Positions 29,518 to 38,012 of a stretch of 64,000 nucleotides of DNA are shown piece by piece. The number at the start of each line of letters is the position of its first letter. Within the stretch, counting starts at the first letter, position 1. Under the pieces are notes generated by a model. That model did no database searches, was not told the origin of the DNA, and worked only from the letters and a program-made list of their open reading frames with translations. Source of the stretch: Pseudoprimorskyibacter insulae (GTDB lineage Bacteria; Pseudomonadota; Alphaproteobacteria; Rhodobacterales; Rhodobacteraceae); the NCBI RefSeq assembly GCF_900302505.1, contig NZ_OMOJ01000002.1, positions 124,001-188,000 of the forward strand. Reading direction: 5' to 3'. Position numbers and translations under genes: made by a program.

Positions 29518-31854
29518 TTATTGCGCGGCCTGATGGTGGGAGGAGGGTCGAAAAGGGCTTCCTTTCTGAAGCGAGGCGTCTGCTTCGTTCAGGATTTCGC
29601 CCATGATGGCGGCCAATACGCGAACATTCGGCTCTAGCACAATGGTGTCGTGATCGCCGGGCACTTCGTGCACTTCGATGTTCGCGGCATACTGGCCCCA
29701 ATCATTGTCGTGGAAGACATAGGAACGCTGATGGTCAACCATACGGCCCCCGGCCACGGTCCAATGGGCGGTCATTGGCGGGCGGAACACCAGAACGCGG
29801 CCATCATAGGGCTGCACGTCATAGACAGATGCGGCGTTTTCCCAACCAGCCTCAACCTCGGCGTTGTGGAACTGATGTTCGGTCTCGGCGGCTTCGAAGG
29901 TGCCGCGATGCTTGGTCAGTTCCCAGCGAATGCGGTTTCTGATCCAGATATAGGGGTAGGCAATGCCTTTGCGGCGGATTTCCTGCAACTGGATCATCAC
30001 GCGGTCGATCGCCTTCAGCGGACGGCGGCGCGGCAGGGCGGAATCGAGGATCACCGTGACAGTGGCTTCTTCGCCCATGGCCTTCAGCTGCTGCGCGATT
30101 TCATAGGCTGTCACGCCGCCACCTGAAAAGCCGCCGATCATATAGGGGCCTTGCGGCTGCACCTGCTTCATCTCGGCGATATAGTCGCGGGCGGTGTCTT
30201 CGAAGGTCTGGTGCGGTTCTTCTCCGCCAAACAACCCCTTGGCCTGCATGCCATAGAACGGACGGTCGCCGCCCAGCAGGTGGCCAAGGTGGCGCAGGTT
30301 CAGCACATTGCCAAAGCACCCGGCCACTAGGAAGAAGGGCGTGCCCGGTCCCGGTGCGCCGTCATGCATTGCAACCACGTGTTTCAGGTTGGCCTGATCC
30401 ACGCCATCGCCGGCATCACCGTCCGACCCGATCCGCTTGGCGATCAGATCAGCACAGGCGCGAATGGTGGGGGCCGAGAATAGAACCGAAATCGGGAATT
30501 CAACCTTGTAGGTTTTGCGGATCAACGCGAACAGCCGCACCGCGATCAGCGAATGCCCACCAAGGTCAAAGAAGCTGTCCTCGACGCCGATGTCGGGCAG
30601 GCCAAGCAGTTGTTCCCAGAAGGCCAGAAGCCGCGCCTCGATATCGTTTTCCGGCATGGCGCGGGTCGCGGCACCTTCGGCATCGTCGGCGGTGGCTTGC
30701 GGGGCATCCGGCACGCGTGCGGCCTCATGCGCGGCAAGGCTGGCCGGATCAACAGAAGACACGACCACGTTTGGTAAGTTCGTCGCCAAGGCCCGCATAA
30801 AGGCGGATGCGCCTTCTGCCGAGGTCAGGCCAACCGCCGAAAGCGCCTCTTGATAGCGTTCTTCTGCAGTCGGGATCGTCGGCTCTGGCACGTCCATGCG
30901 CACGTCCGCGCGGTCGGGCGCAGGGGCGTTTAGCAGGTCGGCCACGTTGTCGAACCGTTTCAGCGTGTAGCCCCTGATCTCAATGCAAACCGCGCCTGTT
31001 TCGTCGGACAGGGTGATATCAAACCGGGCGCTATCTTCGCTTGCGCTGGCGGCATCTGCAATCCGCACCCAGCTATAGAACGTGGTTGGCAGCGGCCCGT
31101 GGATGCGCAACTCAGAGCAGGACGTCGGCGCCCAGAAATCGGCCTCGGAATAGCCGTCAATCAGGGCAAGCGCCCATCCCATCGCGCTATCCAGCACGGC
31201 GGGGTGCAGGCCGTAGCCTTGATCATTTGCGGCCTGTTCAGGCGTGATGAACTGCGCCAGCGCTTCACCTTCACCGAAAAGGGTTGTTGCAGGCGCGTAC
31301 CAACGGTCGCCATAGGCCAGATGCGCCGTTTGCATCAGGGCCGGTGTTTCAGCCTTCGGGCATCGTTCGGCGATTGCAGCGATATCCAAACCGGCCGGGC
31401 GTTCATGCGCCGGAATCGGGGCAAGCGTCGTTTGCGCGGTCAGCACATGGCAGGGTTCCCCGTTCCAGCGGTCGCTGGCCAGAATATCCAAGGCGGTTCC
31501 GTCATCGCGTTTGGTCAGGTGCAGTTTGATTCCGCGATCTTGGCCCGCAGGCAGTAGGAAGGGACGCAGCGCCAGCAGATCCGATAGTTTGAACGGGCCG
31601 GTAGCCCCGTCCGCAATCATCGCCTGCGCGGCAAGCGACACATAGGCAGTGCCGGGCAAAAGCGCGGTTCCACTGCGGGCGGCATAGCCCTTGGCCAGCC
31701 AATGGTCGGCTTTGATGCTTCCGATCATCTCTCTGGGCGCGGATTTCGGGCTGCGCTGGGCGGTCAGCAGGGCGCTGCCGTCAATCGGGCTGTCGAAGGT
31801 ATCGGCGGAATGCGCGGGATCATCGGCCCAGCGGCCCCAATCTACGGAAAACAC
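29518..31854 (-). CDS. PKS C-terminal part: KR end, DH-like, acyl carrier, thioesterase
   Basis: A 778-codon frame that can start at the GTG at 31854. It continues the same reading frame as the upstream PKS after a single TGA (31885-31887). Residues 1-10 (FSVDWGRW) are the end of the ketoreductase. Residues 40-305 resemble a dehydratase; the HxxxGxxxxP motif reads AARSGTALLP, so the His position is Ala58, while Asp222 (HPAVLDSAM) remains. Residues 405-475 are a carrier domain with intact DLGGHSL (Ser435). Residues 490-765 are a type I thioesterase with GGFSGG (Ser577), LDSAL (Asp604) and PGDHD (His735), all intact. If the TGA is not read through, no obvious ribosome binding site supports this start. 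Confidence 0.75.
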   Translation of the reverse strand: MFSVDWGRWADDPAHSADTFDSPIDGSALLTAQRSPKSAPREMIGSIKADHWLAKGYAARSGTALLPGTAYVSLAAQAMIADGATGPFKLSDLLALRPFLLPAGQDRGIKLHLTKRDDGTALDILASDRWNGEPCHVLTAQTTLAPIPAHERPAGLDIAAIAERCPKAETPALMQTAHLAYGDRWYAPATTLFGEGEALAQFITPEQAANDQGYGLHPAVLDSAMGWALALIDGYSEADFWAPTSCSELRIHGPLPTTFYSWVRIADAASASEDSARFDITLSDETGAVCIEIRGYTLKRFDNVADLLNAPAPDRADVRMDVPEPTIPTAEERYQEALSAVGLTSAEGASAFMRALATNLPNVVVSSVDPASLAAHEAARVPDAPQATADDAEGAATRAMPENDIEARLLAFWEQLLGLPDIGVEDSFFDLGGHSLIAVRLFALIRKTYKVEFPISVLFSAPTIRACADLIAKRIGSDGDAGDGVDQANLKHVVAMHDGAPGPGTPFFLVAGCFGNVLNLRHLGHLLGGDRPFYGMQAKGLFGGEEPHQTFEDTARDYIAEMKQVQPQGPYMIGGFSGGGVTAYEIAQQLKAMGEEATVTVILDSALPRRRPLKAIDRVMIQLQEIRRKGIAYPYIWIRNRIRWELTKHRGTFEAAETEHQFHNAEVEAGWENAASVYDVQPYDGRVLVFRPPMTAHWTVAGGRMVDHQRSYVFHDNDWGQYAANIEVHEVPGDHDTIVLEPNVRVLAAIMGEILNEADASLQKGSPFRPSSHHQAAQ

Positions 31855-31884
31855 TTTGGTCTGACCGCCTTGCCGCGATTGCGC

Positions 31885-34800
31885 TCAAGCGTTCAGATAG
31901 GCATCGGCGGCAATACGGTCGACATGCCCGGCAGCGGCGGTAAAGACATCCACAGATCCGCACAGACCGATCCAATCCACGGACCCGTCCGGGAAGACGG
32001 TATCAAGTGTCTGTTGCCCCAGAACCTTTGGGGCAAACACGGTTTCGGCGGCACCAGCGGTCAGTTGACCGATTGGGCCTTTGCGGGTTGTGCCAGCGGC
32101 ATGGATGACGCCGTTGATCCGGCCAAAGCTGCGCGTTGCGGCATCTGCGGCCTGTTGCAGGGCAACTGGGTTTGCCAGATCGGCGTTATACACTTGAACG
32201 GTTGCGCCTGCGTTTTCCAACTGGCGCACCATTTCGATCCGCCGTTTCAGCGCGGGGGCGGTGACCGTATCCCACGCGTCACGCTCGGGCATCGCGGATT
32301 TGGACAGCAGCACCAGATTGGCACCGCGCGCGGCGAAATCCTGCGCCAGCGCATATCCGATCCGGCCAAAGCCGCCAGCAATCAGCACCGTTTGCGGGGC
32401 GTCGCTTTGCGGGGCTTCGGGCAGTTTGACGGACCGCAGGCTTTGTTCATAGCGGCGGGGCCCGCGCAGGGCAGCTATGCCGTTATGCGGCTCTGACAGC
32501 AATTCTTCGAGAAGGGCATCAATCAGCGTTGTCCGCTGCGCCTGATAGGCGATCCCTGCCTTGGTCCGGTTCCAGATCGACTCTTTGGGCGGTTCGGGCA
32601 GTTCGATATCCAGATGGGCGGCGGTGACTTGCGGCAATTCACGCGGGATCACGCCAATCGGGCCAGTGATCATCGCCTTGGCGGGGTAGGGCAGGGCCTC
32701 ATCATGGACACGCACCGCGCCATTGCTGAACGACGTGATCTGAACGGGCACGGGCAGTCCCTGACGAACCATCGCTTGGGCCAGATAGAACAGCGCGTAG
32801 AAACCCTGCTCCTCGATCCGGTGGAAGAAGCTGGATCCGGGGCGCGAATCCTCGGATTCGGTAATCATCCAGAAATGGCCGATGCGGCTTGGCACTAACC
32901 CGCGCGATAGGGCATCGCGCAGCAGGTTGTCATAGGTTTCAAGACCATGTTCGGGCGCAACCAGATAGCTGAGATCGCCCGTGCGCGAATAAAGATCGCC
33001 CACATGGACCTCGATCACCGTATGGCCCATGTCGCGCAGACGGGCACAGCAGGCCGCGCCGACCCCGGCCTCATCCAGGAACATCAGCCAGGTCTGCGGC
33101 TCCAGATCGGCGGCATCGCGGGTCAGATCCACCTCAACCGGGGCAGTCCGGGGCCGCCAAACCGGACGCCATGCGGTGGCATCGGGCGCATCAATGCGGA
33201 GAAGTTCAGTCGCGGCGGCGGCTTGTTCGGCCTCTTGCCGTTCGATCAGGAAAGGCGCGTGCCGGAAGGCATAGGTGGGCAGGTTCACACGGTTGCGTGT
33301 GGTATCATCCCAAAGCTGGCCCTTGTCGAAGGTGCCGCCAACGGCCCAGATCTGGCCCAAGGTGCCAAGAATTTGCGCATCTGCTGGGCCTTCGGCCCCA
33401 AACCCGGCAATCGCTTGAGTCGGGCGCAGCGCCGGATGGGCCGCTGCAAAGTCCGCCAGATCTGTGCCACTGCCGACTGTCAGCAGCAAAGCGTTGTCTT
33501 TCGCCACAAGGCCAAGCGCATTGGCGAATTGAACAGGCGCATTGATGCGGGTTGCCCAATAGGCCGGATCGGTGGCCTGCGCCGGTGTCAGCAATTGGCC
33601 CGTCTGACCCGAGACCATCGGAATCATCGCTGCGGCCAGTGGTGCGCCTTTGATGGCGGTGGCCAGTTTGGTGGTGGCCCACCGGGTGGAATGCCCGGTT
33701 GCGGTCAGGTTCGATGCTACCTCAATGCCTTCGGCGTTCAGGTCTTGGGCCAGTTTCGCGATGGCATCCGCCTGGCCGATCACATCGCAAGACGCGATGG
33801 AGTTGATCGCCGATAGGTCAATCCCGTCCGGCAGGCGGTCACGCAACGCGCCGGGGGTCATCCCAACGCGGCAGCGCGCCATGCCTTGATCTGCGGTGCA
33901 GCTGGCCTGAGCCAACGCCAGCGCCAAAGCGGTTTCAAGCGACATCACGCCCGCAATGCAGGCCGCCGACAATTCGCCAACGCCATGGCCGATCATGTTG
34001 ACGGGGGCAATGCCCCAGCCCATCCACATCCGCGCCGCCGCGACCTCGGTCAGAACGGCCAAGGGCAGGCGCAGCGCCTCTGGGCAATCCTGCGCACTCG
34101 GCAAGGTCTTCATCTTGGTGCCGGTCAGTTTGGACAGATGCGCGAGCCCGCGCTTCACGGTGTCGGCATAGATCGGTTCGCGCTGGTTCAGCTCATTGGC
34201 GACGGTCAATCCGCCAGCCAAATCGCCGGGAAAGACAAAGATGGTTTCCGGCGCGTGCATCGTTGTTGTCAGCCCGGTCGGGGCGGCAAGCGCTTCGATC
34301 GCTTGGTCAGCGCTATCGGCAACGATAGCCAAACGTAGATCAAAGGCGCGGCGTCCTGAAATCAAGGTCTGAGCGACATCTGCCAGATCGGCCTGAGGGT
34401 TGGCGCGTAGATAATCGGCCAAGCGCTGGGCGTTTTCATGCAGCGCGGCCTCATCGCGGCCCGACAGGGTCAGCAGGTGATGGTTCCAGCAGGGTGGGGT
34501 GGCGGCGGGTCGTGCGGGCGCCTGTTCAAGCAAGACCCGCGCATGTTCGCCTTCGCGGCCAACGGTTTGAACCATGGCGCTGCGTTTTCCAGATGCCTCC
34601 CACGCGGGGGTTTCCGCAATCGGGAACGCGCCGTGATGCAGCGCAAGGCAGGACTTGATCAGACCGGCAACGCCAGCAGCTGCGCCCAGATCGCCGAACA
34701 TGTCGCCCAATGTGCTGGACACAATGCCGTTTGGCAGATCGGCCGTGCCGCCTTGGAGCTCAATATAACCGATATCCGATGGGGTCACGGCGATGCCGCG

Positions 34801-35511
34801 CGATAGGGTGGACCCTTTGATGACGCCCCAGATCTGGTCGCCATCCTGAACCGCATCGGCAAGGCGTCGCAGAACAACCGCACCTGCGCCTGCACCTTTG
34901 CCGGCTGTGGTCAGCGCAGGGTCAATATCGACACCGCCGCACAGGGCCATATCACACGCGCCGTCTTGCAAGGCGGTGCACGCAAAGTGGACCGCAGCCA
35001 GCGAGGTCGCATCAAGCGCCTGCACGCCGACGGTCGGGCCGGTTGCACCAAGGAATTGGGCAAGGCGGGCAACCAGAAAATCTGTGTCATTTCCAACGCG
35101 GCGCAGGTCGGTTTGGCCATTGTTGGCCAAAAGCGCGGCATTGCTGGCAAGGTTCTTTTCCAGATAGGTGTTCGGCCCGCACCCGGCGAAAATGCCGATC
35201 GAACCGTCAAAGGATTCGGGCATATGGCCCGCTGATTCCAGCGCTTGCCACGCCACTTCCAGCATTTGGCGGTGCTGCGGGTCCATCAGGGCTGCGTCGT
35301 CTGTCGAAATTCCAAAAAACGCAGGATCAAATTGTTCAAACCCGTCTAGCGGGGCGCTCAAATTGCCGTTTGCTGCCGGGCGGAGAAAGGATTTGCCTTC
35401 GGACAGGGCCGTCCAAAACGCCTCAAGACTGGATACGCCCGGAAGCCTTGCCGACAGTCCGACGACCGCGATGTCACATTCTTTCCAGCTGTTTTGGTCT
35501 ACAATCATCAC
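31885..35511 (-). CDS. PKS N-terminal part with degenerate KS, AT and KR; in-frame stop
   Basis: 1208 residues counted from a GTG at 35511; an ATG follows at once at 35508 and may be the true start. Residues 12-335 are a ketosynthase fold, but the Cys of TACSSS is Asp167, the first His (EAHGTGT) is Gln253 in ELQGGT and the second (NIGH) is Asp274 in MFGD. Residues 420-750 are an acyltransferase with GHGVGE instead of GHSxGE (Gly510). Residues 780-1208 are a ketoreductase with nucleotide motif AGGFGRIG, but the YxxAN Tyr is Arg1199 in GHVDRIAAD. TGA at 31885-31887 cuts the KR just before the conserved VDWGRW, which continues in frame downstream. Apart from that stop the frame is intact over 6 kb. 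Confidence 0.8.
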   Translation of the reverse strand: MMIVDQNSWKECDIAVVGLSARLPGVSSLEAFWTALSEGKSFLRPAANGNLSAPLDGFEQFDPAFFGISTDDAALMDPQHRQMLEVAWQALESAGHMPESFDGSIGIFAGCGPNTYLEKNLASNAALLANNGQTDLRRVGNDTDFLVARLAQFLGATGPTVGVQALDATSLAAVHFACTALQDGACDMALCGGVDIDPALTTAGKGAGAGAVVLRRLADAVQDGDQIWGVIKGSTLSRGIAVTPSDIGYIELQGGTADLPNGIVSSTLGDMFGDLGAAAGVAGLIKSCLALHHGAFPIAETPAWEASGKRSAMVQTVGREGEHARVLLEQAPARPAATPPCWNHHLLTLSGRDEAALHENAQRLADYLRANPQADLADVAQTLISGRRAFDLRLAIVADSADQAIEALAAPTGLTTTMHAPETIFVFPGDLAGGLTVANELNQREPIYADTVKRGLAHLSKLTGTKMKTLPSAQDCPEALRLPLAVLTEVAAARMWMGWGIAPVNMIGHGVGELSAACIAGVMSLETALALALAQASCTADQGMARCRVGMTPGALRDRLPDGIDLSAINSIASCDVIGQADAIAKLAQDLNAEGIEVASNLTATGHSTRWATTKLATAIKGAPLAAAMIPMVSGQTGQLLTPAQATDPAYWATRINAPVQFANALGLVAKDNALLLTVGSGTDLADFAAAHPALRPTQAIAGFGAEGPADAQILGTLGQIWAVGGTFDKGQLWDDTTRNRVNLPTYAFRHAPFLIERQEAEQAAAATELLRIDAPDATAWRPVWRPRTAPVEVDLTRDAADLEPQTWLMFLDEAGVGAACCARLRDMGHTVIEVHVGDLYSRTGDLSYLVAPEHGLETYDNLLRDALSRGLVPSRIGHFWMITESEDSRPGSSFFHRIEEQGFYALFYLAQAMVRQGLPVPVQITSFSNGAVRVHDEALPYPAKAMITGPIGVIPRELPQVTAAHLDIELPEPPKESIWNRTKAGIAYQAQRTTLIDALLEELLSEPHNGIAALRGPRRYEQSLRSVKLPEAPQSDAPQTVLIAGGFGRIGYALAQDFAARGANLVLLSKSAMPERDAWDTVTAPALKRRIEMVRQLENAGATVQVYNADLANPVALQQAADAATRSFGRINGVIHAAGTTRKGPIGQLTAGAAETVFAPKVLGQQTLDTVFPDGSVDWIGLCGSVDVFTAAAGHVDRIAADAYLNA

Positions 35512-35648
35512 ATTCTACCAATCTGCATCAAAAGACATCTCTAACGAACAAAAGCGGAAAAACTGGGGCAGATTGCGCCGGTGGCACGCAGAAAAGCGGG
35601 CAATCTTTTGATAAAATCACCAATGTTGCGCATCTTGCCCAAGCCTTT

Positions 35649-37013
35649 CTAGGGAACGGCCAACCCAAGTGAGGCGACGACATCCCAGTTGATCCAAAGG
35701 GCCAGTGCGCTGACCGATAGGCCGATGGCCATGAACAGCGCATCATGGGCGGCATCCCAAACGGACATGCGCCGCGCCAGCCAGACCACGACCGGATAGG
35801 CCAGCACCATCGCCGCCCCTTGTGCCACGATCCCGCCGATCAGACCTGCGGTTTCAAGCCCGACAATCAGGGCCACCACCATCAGCGTGGCACGGGTCAG
35901 GGCCAATGCGAAGAACCGTTTTGAATCGCCCGCCGCCAGCGCCGCCTGATCGTAGGTCATCACCACGATTTGCGGCAAATGCATGCAGGCCATCAGAACG
36001 GCGACGCCCCCAGCGGCGGCATAGCGGTCATCATACATCAGATCGACCAGCCAACCGCCAAGGCAGGCGAAAGACGCCAGCAGCACCATCAGCAGGCCGG
36101 TTACATAGCGCCGCATCCGGCACAGCTTGTCGTAGTTGGCGCGTGACTCCTCGGGCGGGGTTTCGCGGTAGATCGGGATCAGCACCTTGCGCGTCACCAT
36201 AAAGCCCAGCATTAGCGGGAAAGAGGCCAGAAAATAGCCGATGTTGTAGACGCCGAACTGATCCAAGGGCAGGTATTTGCCAAAGATGATCTTGTCTGCC
36301 TGATTGACGACAAAGCCGCAGGCGGTGGACAGAAAGATCCATTTGCCGAAGGATATCAGCTCTTGCGCGGCGGGTTTTTCCCAATCGAACCGGTTGTGAA
36401 CGCCCGGCAGATACAGCGTGGTCAGGGCCAACAAGGCAACCGCGCTGACAAGGCCCGAGACGACCAGCGACCAAAGCGATCCGGTGATCCAAGCCAAAGT
36501 GACGGCGACAATCAGGCCGATGACTTGTGCGGTGATTTCCAGCGCGGTCAGACGGCCAAGCAAAAGGTTGCGGTTGGCGGTGTCCATGCGCGTCGGGTTG
36601 AACCCGGCAATCACCAGCGCGAAGGACGCGGCGGGCAGGACCTGCGCCAATTGCGGTTCGTCATAGAACCACGCCAATGGCCACGCCGCAGCACAAGCCG
36701 CCAGCCACAGGCCAAAGCCGCGCATGGCCTGAATGGTCCAGGCGGTGTTCAGAAAGCGCGGATCATCGCCGCGTTTGCTTTGCAGAATGGCCGGGGTCAC
36801 GCCGACATCGGAAAACATCGACAGGCCAACGACGATGGTTGTGACCATGGCCATCAGGCCGAAGGCTTCGGGAAATAGAAGCCGCGTCAGGATCAGGTTG
36901 GACGCCAGCCGCAATGCCTGACTGCTGCCAAACCCGCCAACGGTGACGAAGGCGCTGCGCAAGGCGCGGGCCGAAAGGGATCCGCCCCGGAACTTTGCCA
37001 GCACCGCGTTCAT
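35649..37013 (-). CDS. Oligosaccharide flippase (Wzx-type, polysaccharide transporter family)
   Basis: A 454-residue polytopic membrane protein with about twelve hydrophobic segments, the size and layout of the MOP-superfamily flippases. Segments such as SRTVGGF-type N-terminus (FVTVGGFGSSQALRLASNL) and LLFPEAFGLMAMVTT are typical. It would move undecaprenyl-linked repeats across the inner membrane for the Wzy-like polymerase. It overlaps the upstream GT2 gene by 4 bases (ATGA), with which it is co-transcribed. Confidence 0.85.
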   Translation of the reverse strand: MNAVLAKFRGGSLSARALRSAFVTVGGFGSSQALRLASNLILTRLLFPEAFGLMAMVTTIVVGLSMFSDVGVTPAILQSKRGDDPRFLNTAWTIQAMRGFGLWLAACAAAWPLAWFYDEPQLAQVLPAASFALVIAGFNPTRMDTANRNLLLGRLTALEITAQVIGLIVAVTLAWITGSLWSLVVSGLVSAVALLALTTLYLPGVHNRFDWEKPAAQELISFGKWIFLSTACGFVVNQADKIIFGKYLPLDQFGVYNIGYFLASFPLMLGFMVTRKVLIPIYRETPPEESRANYDKLCRMRRYVTGLLMVLLASFACLGGWLVDLMYDDRYAAAGGVAVLMACMHLPQIVVMTYDQAALAAGDSKRFFALALTRATLMVVALIVGLETAGLIGGIVAQGAAMVLAYPVVVWLARRMSVWDAAHDALFMAIGLSVSALALWINWDVVASLGLAVP

Positions 37014-37888
37014 CGTCCGCGACTCCAGCCCGAGGATTGCGACCGCGTCAGCCGAACCGCCACCGAGACGCCTGCATAGACGGCAAAGCCGATGGGGTCG
37101 CGCAAGGCCATCGCGATCTTACGGCTGGTGGGAAAGGCGGGTTTGTCGTCGTTGGGCAAAAGTTGGGGATAAGCTTTGCGGATTTGGGACACGCCTGCAT
37201 CCTGACGGCGGCGCACCCGAACCAGCGTCGAAAACCCTTCAACGATGGGCCAGTCATAGCTGGCGGGCACTTTGATCCGCTCATCCGGTGCAAAGCTAAG
37301 GCGGACAAATGTATCGTCCGAGATGATATCGGGGAAATCCCCCCAACGCGCACGCCCGGCGGCATTCACCGCAAACAGCCCGCAGCCCGGCACGCCATGG
37401 GTCATAAACGGCACTTGTTCATAGATCCGGCGATAGGCGCGGCTGGCCCAGCTTTTGGGCTTGGGAATATGCACCTGCCCGCTGGCATAGCGCGGCATGT
37501 CGGTGGAAAGCGCCTGATAGATCTGTTGAAGCACATCCGCCCCCAAGACCACATCTGCATCCAGATAAGCACGGATCTGCGCTTTGGCCAGATGGTCGCC
37601 ATGGTTCAGCGCACGAAGTTTTCCGCCCTGTGCCAGATCCTCGACAATCAGCGACCAGCCCCGTTCGGCAAAGCGGTCCTGAAATGCGCGGGCGGCCCCG
37701 GCGGTCCAATCGCGGCAGCCGTTGGCCACAACGATGACTTCGATGCTTGGCGCATCATCCGCCCAGTTAGAAGCAAGAACAGCCGACAGGCAGGTGCCGA
37801 TCAGGGCCTCTTCATTGCTGGCGGGCAGGATAACGCTCAGTCCGGGCAATGTGATGCCGGGTGCGGTGGGGGCGGAATAGTCAGGCAT
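37010..37888 (-). CDS. Glycosyltransferase family 2
   Basis: A 292-residue GT-A enzyme. The ATG at 37888 was preferred to a TTG four codons upstream. Motifs are VILPASNEEALIG, the metal-binding YLDADVVLGADVL and DDTFVRLSFAPDER. A basic C-terminus (RLTRSQSSGWSRGR) fits peripheral membrane contact. It probably adds a sugar of the repeat unit and is translated together with the flippase. Confidence 0.85.
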   Translation of the reverse strand: MPDYSAPTAPGITLPGLSVILPASNEEALIGTCLSAVLASNWADDAPSIEVIVVANGCRDWTAGAARAFQDRFAERGWSLIVEDLAQGGKLRALNHGDHLAKAQIRAYLDADVVLGADVLQQIYQALSTDMPRYASGQVHIPKPKSWASRAYRRIYEQVPFMTHGVPGCGLFAVNAAGRARWGDFPDIISDDTFVRLSFAPDERIKVPASYDWPIVEGFSTLVRVRRRQDAGVSQIRKAYPQLLPNDDKPAFPTSRKIAMALRDPIGFAVYAGVSVAVRLTRSQSSGWSRGR

Positions 37889-38012
37889 TGGTCCAATCAA
37901 TTCGTGACGCCAAACTGAATTGCACCGGCGCCGGATTGCCGGGTTTTCTCAGCGAACTGTGGCTAAAGAATGGAGGTTTCCCGCCACACGCTGGACGTGT
38001 TGCGCTGTGGCC

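Noticed and set aside
31885-31887. TGA as a selenocysteine codon
   Set aside because: The position is not catalytic in ketoreductases, no selenocysteine insertion hairpin was evident, and no Sec genes are in view.
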